64,000 nt of DNA from Henricia sp. BOLD:AAB3569. Lineage: Eukaryota > Echinodermata > Asteroidea > Spinulosida > Echinasteridae. Positions 30,656 to 41,357 of this stretch are shown here, piece by piece. The stretch lies in NCBI GenBank assembly GCA_037783545.1, contig JBBELK010000015.1, positions 1,977,452 to 2,041,451 on the forward strand. Direction: 5' to 3'. The position numbers and the translations under genes were made by a program. The notes beneath the pieces are model-generated. The model saw nothing but the letters and a program-made list of their open reading frames with translations. It did not search any database and was not told the DNA's origin. Every line of letters begins with the position of its first letter. The first letter of the stretch is position 1.

Positions 30656-31534
30656 CCTCTAGAACTATGGCGATACAGTATCCCCCATAGGTTATGTTGT
30701 TTTGGTATTTTTTTCATATACATTGAACACGGATTTGGGTAAATTTATATGTTGGAATCGATAGCTTATTCGATTCTAAGATATACTTCCCACTGACACT
30801 TCCGTCGCAAATGTTGCATTTCTGAGATAAATAAATGATAAAATTACTGCATAAAGTAATGCACAAAATGACGTGGCGAGCGGTCTGTGCGTAAGCGAGA
30901 CAACAGAGGGCGCTGCACGCGCGCGTGAATGGTTATCTTGTGCACTAACTGAAGGCAATTTTTGAGGAAGAAAACGTGATTTTTCTACAGAAAAGCAACA
31001 TTTGCGACAAAAGTGCAAGTGGGAAGTATATCTTAAAATTACATTATGTGTTGATTCCAGGAGGTAATTTCCTTAAAATCTTTGTTCAATGTATACGAAA
31101 AAAATACCGTTGTTTTTTTCCAATATGGCGGCGCCTGAACTTTAAGATCGGACCGATACGGTTTAAGCTAGCGCAATAATCCGCTCCCCAATTCTCCGAA
31201 AATAATGTTGGGAAATGAATGGGAACATGTGTGATGCATCCACATGCATTTTACCGAATGCCTCAATCATGCATGTGGATGCATCGCACATGTTCCCGTT
31301 CATTTCCCAACATTATTTTCGGAGAATTTAGTGGACAAATGGTACCGAAATTCCGTAGACACACGCAAGGTGAGTGTCTCAAGAACTATCAGACGGAGTT
31401 TGGTGGCGATTGGGGAGCGGATTATTGCGCTAGCTTAAACCGTATCGGTCCGATCTTAAAGTTCAGGCGCCGCCATATTGGAAAAAAACAACATAACCTA
31501 TGGGGGATACTGTATCCCCCATAGTTCTAGGGGT
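30656..31534. mobile_element. Foldback element inserted in the tandem repeat
   Basis: Exact 12-bp duplication ACGCACCAACTA at 30644-30655 and 31535-31546. Ends CCTCTAGAACTAT / ATAGTTCTAGGGG, then GATACAGTATCCCCCATAGG and its complement. Further arms (TTAAGATCGGACCGATACGG; GGGAAATGAATGGGAACATG) continue to a small loop near 31255. The left arm is itself interrupted by the element at 30704-31108. Confidence 0.75.
30704..31108. mobile_element. hAT-like composite MITE nested in the foldback
   Basis: Exact 8-bp duplication GTTGTTTT at 30696-30703 and 31109-31116. Ends GGTATTTTTTTCATATACAT / ATGTATACGAAAAAAATACC. The interior contains the AAGATATACTTCCCACT...AGTGGGAAGTATATCTT unit. A second full copy lies at 44545-44954. 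Confidence 0.82.
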
Positions 31535-31546
31535 ACGCACCAACTA

Positions 31547-32525
31547 CACGTTAGCAAAAAAATCTACCTCCGGGTACCTTTGGGTACCTCCGACCACCTC
31601 CGACCTCCGGGTTTTATAAATTTCCACGATTTTGAGGGTGTGGTTGAAACCCGGAGGTCGGAGGTAACCCGGAGGTAGAATTGTTTGTGACCGTGTAGTA
31701 CATGCTACAACCTACCTCCGGCTTGTTATTTTAATACCACGTAGCTCCGGAGCCACCGTCAACGCACCAACTACACGTTAGCAAAAAATCTACCTCCGGG
31801 TACCTTTGGGTACCTCCGACCTCCGGGTTTTATAAATTTCCGATTTTGATCAATTGATGGGAAACAAAAAGTGGGTGTCGTTGAAACCCGGAGGTCGGAG
31901 GTAACCCGGAGGTAGAATTTGTTGTGACCGTGTAGTACATGCTACAACCTACCTCCGGCTTGTTATTTTAATACTGCGTAGCTCCGGGCCACCGTCAACG
32001 CACCAACTACACGTTAGCAAAAACAATCTACCTCCGGGTACCTTTGGGTACCTCCGACCACCTCCGACCTCCGGGTTTTATAAATTTCCAAAAAAAGTGC
32101 TGATCTTGAAAATCACCCAGGCCAAGCAGAAGCAGCATAGCAAATATCAGCAAAAAACAGGCCTGTGTCAGTGTGTGCCTCAGTACTTGAGAGTAAGTTG
32201 AAATATCTGTATTTTCACGCGGTGTGCAGTACCAGAGGCCAATTTCATAAAGCTGTTGAGCAGAAAAAGAGAGCATAAACAATGATCGGCAAAATGTGCC
32301 TCTCAAAAGTAAAGTCCAAAAATTGAGATCTCTATTTTTTAAAATTGTCTGAACTTTGCTCAACCGCTATTCAACTTGGCAAGGTTTCCTGCGAAGCGTG
32401 TGCATGACATCACCCTAGACCAGGCTTCAAAAACACCTTTCCACTCAAAAGAAACAATTAGCTTTTTAATATGTTGTTTATTTGAATGTTTCGGCCTAGA
32501 TTCATGTTAAAATGATTTCTATTGC
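31547..32525. other. Tandem repeat remainder and unremarkable DNA
   Basis: 31547-32090 are repeat units. 32091-32525 is AT-rich with no gene that I can support; an antisense frame of about 110 codons there has no recognised domain. Confidence 0.5.
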
Positions 32526-33441
32526 AATAAACCTTATCGACGTTCTCAATGCATTATGGGATTGGATGACAAAATTGCCCGCCCAAATGTGCATAAACCT
32601 ATGAGGCGGACACCAACTCGGCAACTTTTTTACTCATTTTCACGAAAACCAAAAAGAGTTCAAGAATCAACCTCCCACCATTTTATCTTTGACACATATC
32701 AAACATTCTGACAAACATGTCCCGAAACAGAAATGTTGCAAATGCGAGAAATCTTTGGGGATTCCCTTCGTATCAGTAGAGTCCGAGTACCACGCTCGCA
32801 GCTCGGTATGCGCTATGTAACACACGCCGTATCGGCACGGCGCTGGACGGATCGAGTGTGCTGCACTGCAAGTCCGTGAGTGCGGACTCCCCTGGTAAAA
32901 CTGTTGAGTTTCACAACACATTCCTGCCGTTTCTGAAATAGCGCATCTTGAAAAACATCCTCTAAAATATCACAACATTGTGCAATTCAAACCTTTTAAA
33001 TAGGAACTGAAAATAAAGCATCATTTCTGACGATATGCATTTTTAAAAACGATTTTTAAAAATTGATATTGGTGGGGGAGTCTGTGTACACGGACTCGCA
33101 GTGCAGCACACTCAATCCGTTCAGCGCCGTGCCGATACGGCGTGTGTTGCATAGCGCATACTGAGCTGCGAGCGTGGTACTCGGACTCTACCGATACGAA
33201 GGGAATCCCCGATGATTTCTCGCATTTGCAACATTTCTGTTTCGGGACATGTTTGTCAGAATGTTTGATATGTGTCAAAGATAAAGTGGTGGGAAGTTGA
33301 TTCTTGAACTCTTTTTGGTTTTTGTGAAAATGAGTAAAAAAGTTGCCGAGTTGGTGTCCGCCTCATAGGTTTATGCACATTTGGCCGGGCAATTTTGTCA
33401 TCCAATCCCATAATGCATTGAGAACGTCGATAAGGTTTATT
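32526..33441. mobile_element. Large palindrome (about 0.9 kb)
   Basis: Left arm about 32526-32893 and right arm about 33073-33441 are inverted copies, starting AATAAACCTTATCGACGTTC and TCTCAATGCATTATGGGATTGG (broken into pieces here) and running inward through GCCGTATCGGCACGGCGCTG. The central ~180 bp is unique and AT-rich. A few mismatches between arms show it is not recent. No target duplication found. Confidence 0.8.
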
Positions 33442-33988
33442 AGTTCTAGGTCAAATCGTAAATTTATTAGACTATAATACGCTAGGCGCTATGCATACAA
33501 CGCACGCAAACTAGAGATGCAGAGATTTCGTCCCACTTTTCACCCATAATGCACCGCGGTAAACATTGCGTGATGTCATTATGTCATAGGCGCTTGACAC
33601 ACAACGTGCTTTAGCCCTAAAAATAGGGCTGTAAATTGCTCGCTTTTCAAATCTGACTTATTACAGTCGCAAATCACAGCCCTAATTGAGGTCCGTACGA
33701 CAATACCAAGTCTCAAACTGCTCAAATCTAACAAAGTTCCACTACAAATATCGTCCGAAGCACATCAGACCAGAGCACTTTCAAATACACCATTGCAATC
33801 CTGAGAGTCTAGTGTTTCATAAAATAACGGTAACGCTTACGGAATCGTCAATTTGGCCATCTACGATGTCTGGAAACATTGGACAAAATTCGGACAACGT
33901 TGTGACCTGCATCCCTATGGTCGACGCCATCTTAGCTGATATGCTGGACGCGTCGTGGCGCTTCTCGGTCAAGGAGCCCGGCTGTGCA
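33442..33988. other. CpG-containing region, possible first-exon/promoter zone
   Basis: CG dinucleotides are noticeably denser than in flanking DNA. Open frames exist on both strands, for instance from ATGTCTGGAAACATTGGACA at 33865. I cannot connect them to a known protein. It could be a promoter of a plus-strand transcript with the exon at 34336, or part of a repeat. Confidence 0.3.
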
Positions 33989-34133
33989 ATATGCATAATT
34001 CATATTGACGTCCGTGTGTTTATCCCAGCTGGCAATACGTCACTCGCACAGTTCGATAACTAGCTGCACTGCGCACGTGACGTATTGCCAGCTGGGATAA
34101 ACACACGCGACGTCAATATGAATTATGCATATT
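33989..34133. mobile_element. Hairpin foldback
   Basis: ATATGCATAATTCATATTGACG...GTGTTTATCCCAGCTGGCAA and its complement form ~55-bp arms around a ~35-bp loop (about 34046-34080). MITE-like. Confidence 0.7.
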
Positions 34134-34335
34134 TCAACTGGAGGGGCACCACGGCCAACATTCTAATGTGCACTGGTTATTGAAATTTGGCCTCAATGTG
34201 TGTATCTTGATAGGGCATCAGGGCCAACTCAGCATTGCATAAGGCCATTGACCTCGGTGGCCTTGGTTAATGTCAATGCCTGGATTGGTTGCATTTTTTT
34301 CAGTTGCTAATTTGTTTCTTCTTTTGTATTCACAG

Positions 34336-34425
34336 ATTGGAGATTGGGCCCACAGACTGTGGAGCTTGATATTACACACTACAAAAATGGACGTGTTTGC
34401 CATGGATACTGAAAACACAGGAGAG
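34336..34425 (+). other. Exon-like block of unrecognised transcript
   Basis: Flanked by TATTCACAG and GAGAG/GTAAG. One frame is open: IGDWAHRLWSLILHTTKMDV then FAMDTENTGE (phase 0). No family recognised. In that frame the acceptor-like start of the repeat unit at 36180 (KSHSGHGFIMMLPRMPQY) would join on, but this is speculative. Confidence 0.25.
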
Positions 34426-34789
34426 GTAAGTTTTTGGCCATCATTCCAATTTTATTACAGTGGAAATTTGCTATAATGAACACCATAAAGAACATTCTGC
34501 TACAGTGAACATCACTCATGGCTCCTAACTATTATAGTATTTAAAATATTCCATTTGTTCGCATCAGACACCACCAAAATAAACACTCGTTATGGGTCAG
34601 ATACGATGCTCATTTATGGTGACTTTCCACTGTTTTAAAACTTGTCTAGCTTCTGCTTATAGGTGTGCATGGGTAGGGCTTCCTCAAAGATGATATAGCA
34701 GCAAAAGTGCAAGATAGCACACCCATGCGAAATCAATTCAATAAAGTGAAGTATGTAAAGGCACCGTTTTAGTAAACAAACTAATAATA

Positions 34790-35315
34790 TTAATAATTAT
34801 TAGATTTGTATAGCGCACATATCCACCCTGCAGGGTGCTCAAGGCGCTGTTACCATTACTCCCTCAGGTTTTCCCCCAAGAGGTCTGACACATCGAGCAG
34901 ATGCTCTACTAGCTGAGCTATGAGGCACAGTGGTATTCTCCCTCAGGTTTTCCCCAAGACGCCTGACACACCAGGCAGATGCTCTACCAGCTGGGCTACA
35001 TGTATGAGGCACAGTGGTATTCTCCCTCGGGTTTTCCCCAAGACCTCTGACACACCGGGCAGATGCTCTACCAGCTGAGCTATAAGGCACAGTTGGTATA
35101 CTCCCTCGGGTTTCCCCCAAGACCTCTGACTCACCAGACAGATGCTCTACCAGCTGAGCTATAAGGCACATTTGGTATACTCCTTCAGGTTTCCCTATGA
35201 ACCCAAATCGTTCTCTTGGTGTTGCATGGGAGTGCAATTGGGCAAAGTAACGAACACAATATTTGGTATGGTGCCTAATCACCATTGAAATAAAACAACC
35301 AAACTTGGGATGAGA
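34790..35315 (-). repeat. SINE, family C, with four tandem tRNA-like heads
   Basis: On the minus strand TATAGCTCAGCTGGTAGAGC plus ATCTGNNTGGTGTGTCAGA recurs about every 80 bp (near 35165, 35085, 35005, 34925), bracketed by the body GTGTTGCATGGGAGTGCAAT on one side and GCGCCTTGAGCACCCTGCAG on the other. The open frame across it is a repeat artefact. Confidence 0.7.
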
Positions 35316-35639
35316 GAAAAATCAGCATCCACGAGAGGCCTGTCAAACAGACATTAGGCGCATCTAGTTTGCTTCCTAAAATGGTGCCTTGAATTTCTAC
35401 GGAGGTCAGGGTAGAGTAGTCTATCTTGCCCTACGGCGCTATATCTTTGGGTTTCAAATCCTGCAGCTGATTTCACATATGCCATTTTCAAAAGTTGCTC
35501 AATTTACATGTTACTGCATCATTAATTAATACTGACATCTAAAAGCACTATTCTTGCCTAATAATCAAAATTATGCAAATCTGCTGCTTATTTACATGTC
35601 ACTGAGCACTGCAGCTAAATTTACTCTTTTGCCCTTTCT

Positions 35640-36880
35640 CATGTTTATTCATAAATGGTGTTTTCCTGAAGCTGAGTTCCAGTTTTGTTTTTTAGAAGTC
35701 ACATAATGGCCATGGTTTCAGCATGATGTTACCCAGAATGCCCCAATATTTTCTCATGTTTATTCATGAATGGTGTTTCCCTGAAGCTGAGTTCCAGTTT
35801 TGTTTTTTAGAAGTCACATAGTGGCCATGGTTTGATCATGATGTTACCCAGAATGCCCCAATATTTTCTCATTTTTGTTCATGAATGGTGTTTCCCTGAA
35901 GCTGAGTTCCATTTTTTTTTTTTTTTAGAAGTCACATAGTGGCCATGGTTTCATCATGATGTTACCCAGAATGCCCCAATATTTTCTCATGTTTATTCAT
36001 GAATGGTGTTTCCCTGAAGCTGAGTTCCAGTTTAATTTTTTAGAAGTCACATAATGGTCATGGTTTCATCATGATGTTACCCAGAATGCCCCAATACCGT
36101 ACATTGAATGAAATGAGTTAACACTGCATTGGGTGTACTTTACTTTCCTTACCTTAATCAAAATCTTTTTTTTTTTTTAGAAGTCACATAGTGGCCATGG
36201 TTTCATCATGATGTTACCCAGAATGCCCCAATATTTTCTCATGTTTATTCATGAATGGTGTTTTCCTGAAGCTGAGTTCCAGTTTTGTTTTTTAGAAGTC
36301 ACATAATGGCCATGGTTTCAGCATGATGTTACCCAGAATGCCCCAATATTTTCTCATTTTTGTTCATGAATGGTGTTTCCCTGAAGCTGAGTTCCATTTT
36401 TTTTTTTTTTTAGAAGTCACATAGTGGCCATGGTTTCATCATGATGTTACCCAGAATGCCCCAATATTTTCTCATGTTTATTCATGAATGGTGTTTCCCT
36501 GAAGCTGAGTTCCAGTTTTGTTTTTTAGAAGTCACATAATGGCCATGGTTTGATCATGATGTTACCCAGAATGCCCCAATATTTTCTCATTTTTGTTCAT
36601 GAATGGTGTTTCCCTGAAGCTGAGTTCCATTTTTTTTTTTTTTTAGAAGTCACATAGTGGCCATGGTTTCATCATGATGTTACCCAGAATGCCCCAATAT
36701 TTTCTCATGTTTATTCATGAATGGTGTTTCCCTGAAGCTGAGTTCCAGTTTAATTTTTTAGAAGTCACATAATGGTCATGGTTTCATCATGATGTTACCC
36801 AGAATGCCCCAATACCGTACATTGAATGAAATGAGTTAACACTGCATTGGGTGTACTTTCCTTACCTTAATCAAAATCTT
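35640..36880 (+). repeat. ~116-bp tandem repeat with higher-order structure
   Basis: About ten units, each with AGAAGTCACATANTGGCCATGG-type starts (given in part), CATGATGTTACCCAGAATGC, CAATATTTTCTCAT and TGGTGTTTCCCTGAAGCTGA. Units begin near 35695, 35811, 35928, 36045, 36180, 36296, 36411, 36527, 36644 and 36760. Variants recur in order, and a spacer ACCGTACATTGAATGAAATG occurs after units 4 and 10, so a ~715-bp block was duplicated on top of the basic repeat. Confidence 0.85.
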
Positions 36881-37053
36881 AATAAATAAAAAATTGCTCA
36901 TTCATTCATAGCCTTCCATTATTATGCTACATGATATGAACAGGTCACAAATAATTGAGATATAGGTGGTTGAAAACAAATATCCAAACCTTTAAGGAGT
37001 AAACTTTACATACTCATGCATTTCATTTTAAAAGGACCAGTTTGTGAAGCTCC

Positions 37054-37181
37054 CTTGTGTTGCTGCCCATGCTTGGCCTCACCTGGACTATTGGACTCCA
37101 CATACATATCTCTCTCCTGTTGGAATTCATTTGCCACTATGACCAGCTTTCAGATGTTTCAAGCTTCTGGAACAATGGGCA
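37054..37181 (+). other. Exon-like block, function unknown
   Basis: Between AAAAG/GUN-like acceptors (37034 or 37055) and donor CTTTT/GTAAGG at about 37182. Two frames are open across it. One reads VLLPMLGLTWTIGLH, superficially like TM6 of adhesion GPCRs, but flanking residues do not continue the family, so I assign no function. Confidence 0.2.
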
Positions 37182-37316
37182 CTTTTGTAAGGCACATTTT
37201 TGTATTTTTTTTTCAATTACTAAAACATATTTTGGCCAATTTTACTTAAACTCCATATAAGTTTCAGGCCTGTTGTCTGTTTATTCTTGGATGCCGATTT
37301 GGCACCGTCATATTTA

Positions 37317-37445
37317 CACTGAGCAAAAATATAAACGCCCCCATGTAAATTATTTATGTAACATGAAATTTAATATATTTTGCAACACCTAAGGCTAATA
37401 AAAGTTTCAAAGTGTCACATGGGGCGTTTATAATTTTGTTCAGTG
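37317..37445. mobile_element. TA-flanked MITE (CACTGAGCAAAAATATAAACG)
   Basis: Inverted ends CACTGAGCAAAAATATAAAC / GTTTATAATTTTGTTCAGTG with TA on each side (37315-37316, 37446-37447). The paralogous site in copy B reads CATATTTAGTTAGATGATAG with one TA and no insert, an exact empty site. Confidence 0.85.
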
Positions 37446-37716
37446 TAGTTAGATGATAGCATTGCTGCAATTGTAGCAGTGTGGATGAACTAGCTAAAAT
37501 AAACTGTCTTTTGTTTGGATCAAATCTGCCTTCATAAAATGCATTAAGTACATGTACATTCATAGCTCCACACATATTCCACTTGAAATTGGAGATTTAT
37601 TTATTTTTGTTTGTTTTACTGTTCAGTGTTGTATATTTGTTTTCAAGTCTCGGCTCTAATTTCTAAGTACTGTAACCGAGTTAAATTATAGATTTTTGTT
37701 CCCTTTCTTTCAGTCT

Positions 37717-37799
37717 GCGGCTGCTGTTCATATGCACCAACCATCATCTTAAGATTCGCTGGGAGAAGAAATCTGGCCAGTGTTGACCTAAAGTATAGG
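37717..37799 (+). other. Exon-like block in copy A
   Basis: Acceptor CTTTCTTTCAG, donor ATAG/GTAAG. One frame is open: CGCCSYAPTIILRFAGRRNL ASVDLKY. The equivalent block in copy B (40101-40185) keeps that frame (CGYCSYAPPIMLRFAGRRNL) despite substitutions. Splicing to the next block at GTGACA... gives a stop at once, so coding status is unproven. Confidence 0.3.
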
Positions 37800-38394
37800 T
37801 AAGTCAGTCTATTGTTCTGTTCATCTTTGCTGCAAATCCATACCGATGTAGGTTCGTCTTCACCATCCCGATCAACTCTGATTGGGAATGTAGCCTGCAG
37901 TGAATGTTGGTAAAACGCGGAACGGAACACAGAACGCATACACCGCGTGCGTTCCACCATTCCATGTTTTACCAACATCCGCCTGCAGTTTTTACAGTGA
38001 CTACACTTTGGGGAAGATTCCACATTCGAGTATTTGCGGAAATGCTTCTCATCTTGTATTTTACTTGCTCCACACTTCACGTTAATTTCTCCACACTTCA
38101 TGTTAATTTCTCCAAAAGCATTGTTTATTTGTAAACTCTACCGTGCGTGAGGCAATCCACTATTGTAAACAAAATCAGATGTGAATCTTTATTTGTCAGC
38201 AATTTGTCTTCATATTTCCAGTCGAACTCAAAAATTTTAAATTTATTTATGAATTCAGAAACTATCCACATTTTAATTTTCTCTAAACTTGCAGAATTTT
38301 CTAATGATATATTTTCTTTAATTGTGACAGGTGACACATGTTGAAGATATCAAGTGGACTGAACCTTCTGCTCAACCTACCACATAGTTCCTGA

Positions 38395-38790
38395 ATCCAA
38401 CAGTCAGTTCTCAAGTAATTCAATTAAGTATCAAAAAATGACTAACAGTTTGTAAACAAACAAGCAGTCTTAAATTTGTTCAAGCCTCTCTCAAAAAAAT
38501 GACTAACAGTTTGTAAACATTGAATCAATTCAACCCTTTCTATCAGTTCATAAGCACACAACTCTTCAGTGTCTCAAAAATTACTATCAGTTTGTAAACA
38601 AACCAAAACTTGCTCAAATTATTCTCTCAAAATGTTGACTAACAGTTTGTAAACATTGAATCAATTCAACCCCTTCTATCAGTTCCTAAGCACACAACTC
38701 TTCAGTGTCTCAAAAATTACTATCAGTTTGTAAACAAACCAAAACTTGCTCAAATTATTCTGAAGCAGTTGCCTTAACTACTCAACCTCT
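38395..38790 (+). repeat. Irregular tandem repeat CAGTTTGTAAACA / TCTCAAAAAATGACTA
   Basis: CTAACAGTTTGTAAAC, ACACAACTCTTCAGTGTCTC and ACCAAAACTTGCTCAAATTA alternate several times. The same words recur after copy B (41700-42150). Confidence 0.75.
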
Positions 38791-38879
38791 CGTTGTGTTG
38801 GTGTCAAAAGGCCTGTTTAATTCTTGCAACATTTAGTATCAAAACTAATCCCTTGCCCTTTTCCGACAATTTATAAGAA

Positions 38880-39770
38880 CAATTAAAAATATCAAAATGT
38901 GCTTGGGTGGGACTCGAACCCATATCCTCATTCTCCTACATTCTACTACAACAGTTGACTTGACCACTCGGTGTGCTGGTTCAAATCATGGAGCAGTTGG
39001 GACTGGAACCTAGAACAGTTGCCTCACTCATTCGACCACTGAGTGTACTGGTCTCAAAGAGCCAGTTGGTTCCACAACTAATCCCCTGCCCTTTTCTGAT
39101 GCAATTTATCAGCACTTTATGCTCGGAGCTTTCCCAAGAACTCTGTTAAAACCTGTGCTTGGGTGGACTTGAACCCACAACCTTCTGAATTCTAGAGCAG
39201 TTGTTTTTAACCTTTCAACCAATCATTACGCAGGTGTCAAAGGGCCAATTTGAATTATGGAAGTTGGTATCACAACTAATCTAGAGTAGTTGCCTCAATC
39301 ACTTGACCACTCAGTGCGCTGGTATCAAAGGGCCAGTCTGAATCATGGAGCAGTTGGTATCACAACTGCCCTTTCTTGGTCAAATTTATAAGAACTGCTA
39401 AAAACATCAAAATGTGGTTGGGTGGGACTTGAACCTAGAGCAGTTGTCTCAAATTATTCAACTACTCAGTGCATGGTGTAAAAGGGTCTATTTGAATCGT
39501 GGAGCAGTTGGCATCACAACTAATCCCTTGCCCCTTTTTGACGATATTTATTTTTGCTATGTGCTCAGCGCTTTCCCAAGAACTATGTTAGAACCTTGTG
39601 CTTGGGTGGGACTCGAACCCACAGCCTTCTGCATTGTAGAGCAGTTGTCTTAACCACTCGCCCACTCAGTGAGCTGGTGTCGGACTGTCAGTTTGAATCA
39701 TTAAAAACCAGTGCTTGGGTGGGACTCGAACCCACAGCCGAGCAGATCTTTTAAGCACTTTGGTAAGGCA
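38880..39770 (-). repeat. SINE-like tRNA-derived tandem cluster, family D
   Basis: GCTTGGGTGGGACTCGAACC (tRNA T arm, minus-strand B box) recurs near 38902, 39159, 39415, 39600 and 39713, each followed by AGAGCAGTTG...AACCACT and a GTGTCAAAGGG(C/T)C word. Units have differing lengths. tRNA-like heads are incomplete, so no functional tRNA is called. Confidence 0.65.
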
Positions 39771-40100
39771 CATTTTGGTATTTTCTTTTTTAATTACTAA
39801 AACATCTTTGAGCAAATTCCGCTCAAACTCCATAACATTTTCGGGCCTGTTGTCTGATTTGGCACCGTCATATTTAGTTAGATGATAGCATTTCTGCGGT
39901 TGTAGCAGTGTGGATGAACTAGCTAAAATAAACCATCTTTTGTTTGGATCAATTCTGCTTTCATAAAATGCATTAAGTTCATTCATACCTCCACACATTT
40001 TCCACTTTAGTGTTAGATATTTGGTTTGAAGTCTTACATGTAGCTCTGATTTGTAAGTACCGTAACTTAGTTAACATATATATTTTCTTTCCCTTTTAGT

Positions 40101-40185
40101 CTGTGGCTACTGTTCATATGCACCACCCATCATGTTGAGATTTGCTGGGAGAAGAAATCTGGCCAGTGTTGACCTACAGTATCAG
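40101..40185 (+). other. Exon-like block in copy B
   Basis: Acceptor CCTTTTAG, donor ATCA/GTAAGT. Open frame CGYCSYAPPIMLRFAGRRNL then ASVDLQY. See the copy A block at 37717-37799. Unrecognised. Confidence 0.3.
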
Positions 40186-40805
40186 TAAGTCACAGTCCAT
40201 TGTTCTGTTTATCTTTACTGCAAATCCATTTTGGGTCAATTTTATGACAATAATTTTTTTTTTAAATCACAAGGGGTTAGTCCAGCAGTTATTTGCACAA
40301 ATCGGCATAAAAATATATGACTTTTTAAAAAATGTCTCAGAAATTATCAGGAAAACAATTTTTGCCCGTTTCCAACCTGTTTTGGTACGTTTCAAAGTTA
40401 AATTCTGAATCTTTTTTGTCTTTGCTGAAAATCCATACTGATGTACTCCGGTAGGGTCGTCTCTACCATCCCAATCAACTCTGATTGTGAATGTAGCCTG
40501 CAGTTTATACAGTGAACACTCATTGGGGAAGATTCCACTACACATTCAAATATTTGCGGAAATGCCTCTCATCTTGCATTTTAATTGCTCTACACTTCAC
40601 GTTAATTTCTCCAAAGCAGTTTATTTGTAAACTCCACCATGCGTGAGGCAATCCATGATTTTAAACAAATCAGATGTGAATCTTTGTAAGCAACCTAATG
40701 TGTCTTCATTTTTCCAGCCAAATTGAAAAATTCATCAACTTTTAATTTTCTCTAAACTTGCAGAATTTTATAACGTAGTCGTTATGTTTTCTTAATTTGT
40801 GACAG

Positions 40806-40909
40806 GTGACAAAGACGTGTGTGCCAAGCGATGTCGACCAGGAGCTGAATATTTTCAAGATCTGTTACCTCACTGCATCGTCTTCAGAGTGGCCAAGATT
40901 GACCCACGG
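40806..40909 (+). other. Exon-like block unique to copy B
   Basis: Acceptor TTGTGACAG, donor CCACG/GTGAGC. Two frames open; one reads DKDVCAKRCRPGAEYFQDLL PHCIVFRVAKIDP and, if spliced to the acceptor before 41626, would end RHKLKKSG and stop. Composition looks protein-like, but no family is recognised. Confidence 0.3.
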
Positions 40910-40932
40910 TGAGCCCCAATATACTGGCATTT

Positions 40933-41357
40933 TCCACGGTAAGAGGGGAATTTTGGCAACACATACCATATTTTCCAGAAAATACCTTTATCTGGTCTCA
41001 AAATAAAAGAAATAAGTTTCAGTTGTTCTGAAGAGATAACTTGGGCCCAAAAAGGGTTACAAATAGTGTGACAACATGCCTTTCTAAAAACCCTGTATAC
41101 CAATTTCCAATATACACTCGTAACTGGGACGGCCTAAAATGTAACACAAGTGTCCGTCCCGGTTACGAGCGTATATTGGAAATTTGATCACAGGGTTTTT
41201 AGAAAGGCATGTTGTCACACTATTTGTAACCCTTTTTGGGCCTAAGTTATCTCTTCAGAACAACTGAAACTTATTTCTTTTATTTTGAGACCAGACAAAG
41301 GTATTTTCTCGAAAATATGGTCTGTATTGCCAAAATGCCCTCTTTACTGTATAAAGT
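40933..41357. mobile_element. GGTCTTTCCAC-type MITE, long copy
   Basis: TTTTCCACGGTAAGAGGGGA...CCAATATACACTCGTAACTG and the inverted half from CGTCCCGGTTACGAGCGTAT to CCTCTTTACTGTATAAAG. Arms of about 200 bp around a short centre at 41135-41150. Confidence 0.75.

Larger units (their letters stand above)
30517..32090. repeat. 232-bp tandem repeat (ACCCGGAGGT type), interrupted by an insertion
   Basis: Each unit runs GTTGAAACCCGGAGGTCGGA, GACCGTGTAGTACATGCTAC, GTAGCTCCGG, CACCAACTACACGTTAGC, TACCTCCGGGTACC, GGGTTTTATAAATTTCC. Units start near 30517, 31645 and 31877. The first is split by the foldback at 30656-31534. ACCGGAGGT words make the unit partly palindromic. Confidence 0.8.
37176..38780 (+). 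repeat. Segmental duplication, copy A
   Basis: Matches 39755-42080 (copy B) in order: GTAAGGCACATTTTNGTATT, TGATTTGGCACCGTCATATT, exon-like CTGTTCATATGCACCA...CTGGCCAGTGTTGACCTA, TTTGTAAACTC, TTGTGACAGGTGACA and GAACCTTCTGC. It carries a MITE at 37317 absent from B and lacks the 40806-41625 block of B. Confidence 0.75.

Noticed and set aside
34839..35285. 148-codon minus-strand open frame
   Set aside because: It runs across tandem tRNA-like SINE heads; the apparent protein repeats (SAGRASARCVR) follow the ~80-bp DNA repeat.
37056..37181. Reading VLLPMLGLTWTIGLH resembles transmembrane helix 6 of adhesion GPCRs
   Set aside because: Residues on either side do not continue the receptor fold, an in-frame stop precedes it, and other frames are equally open.
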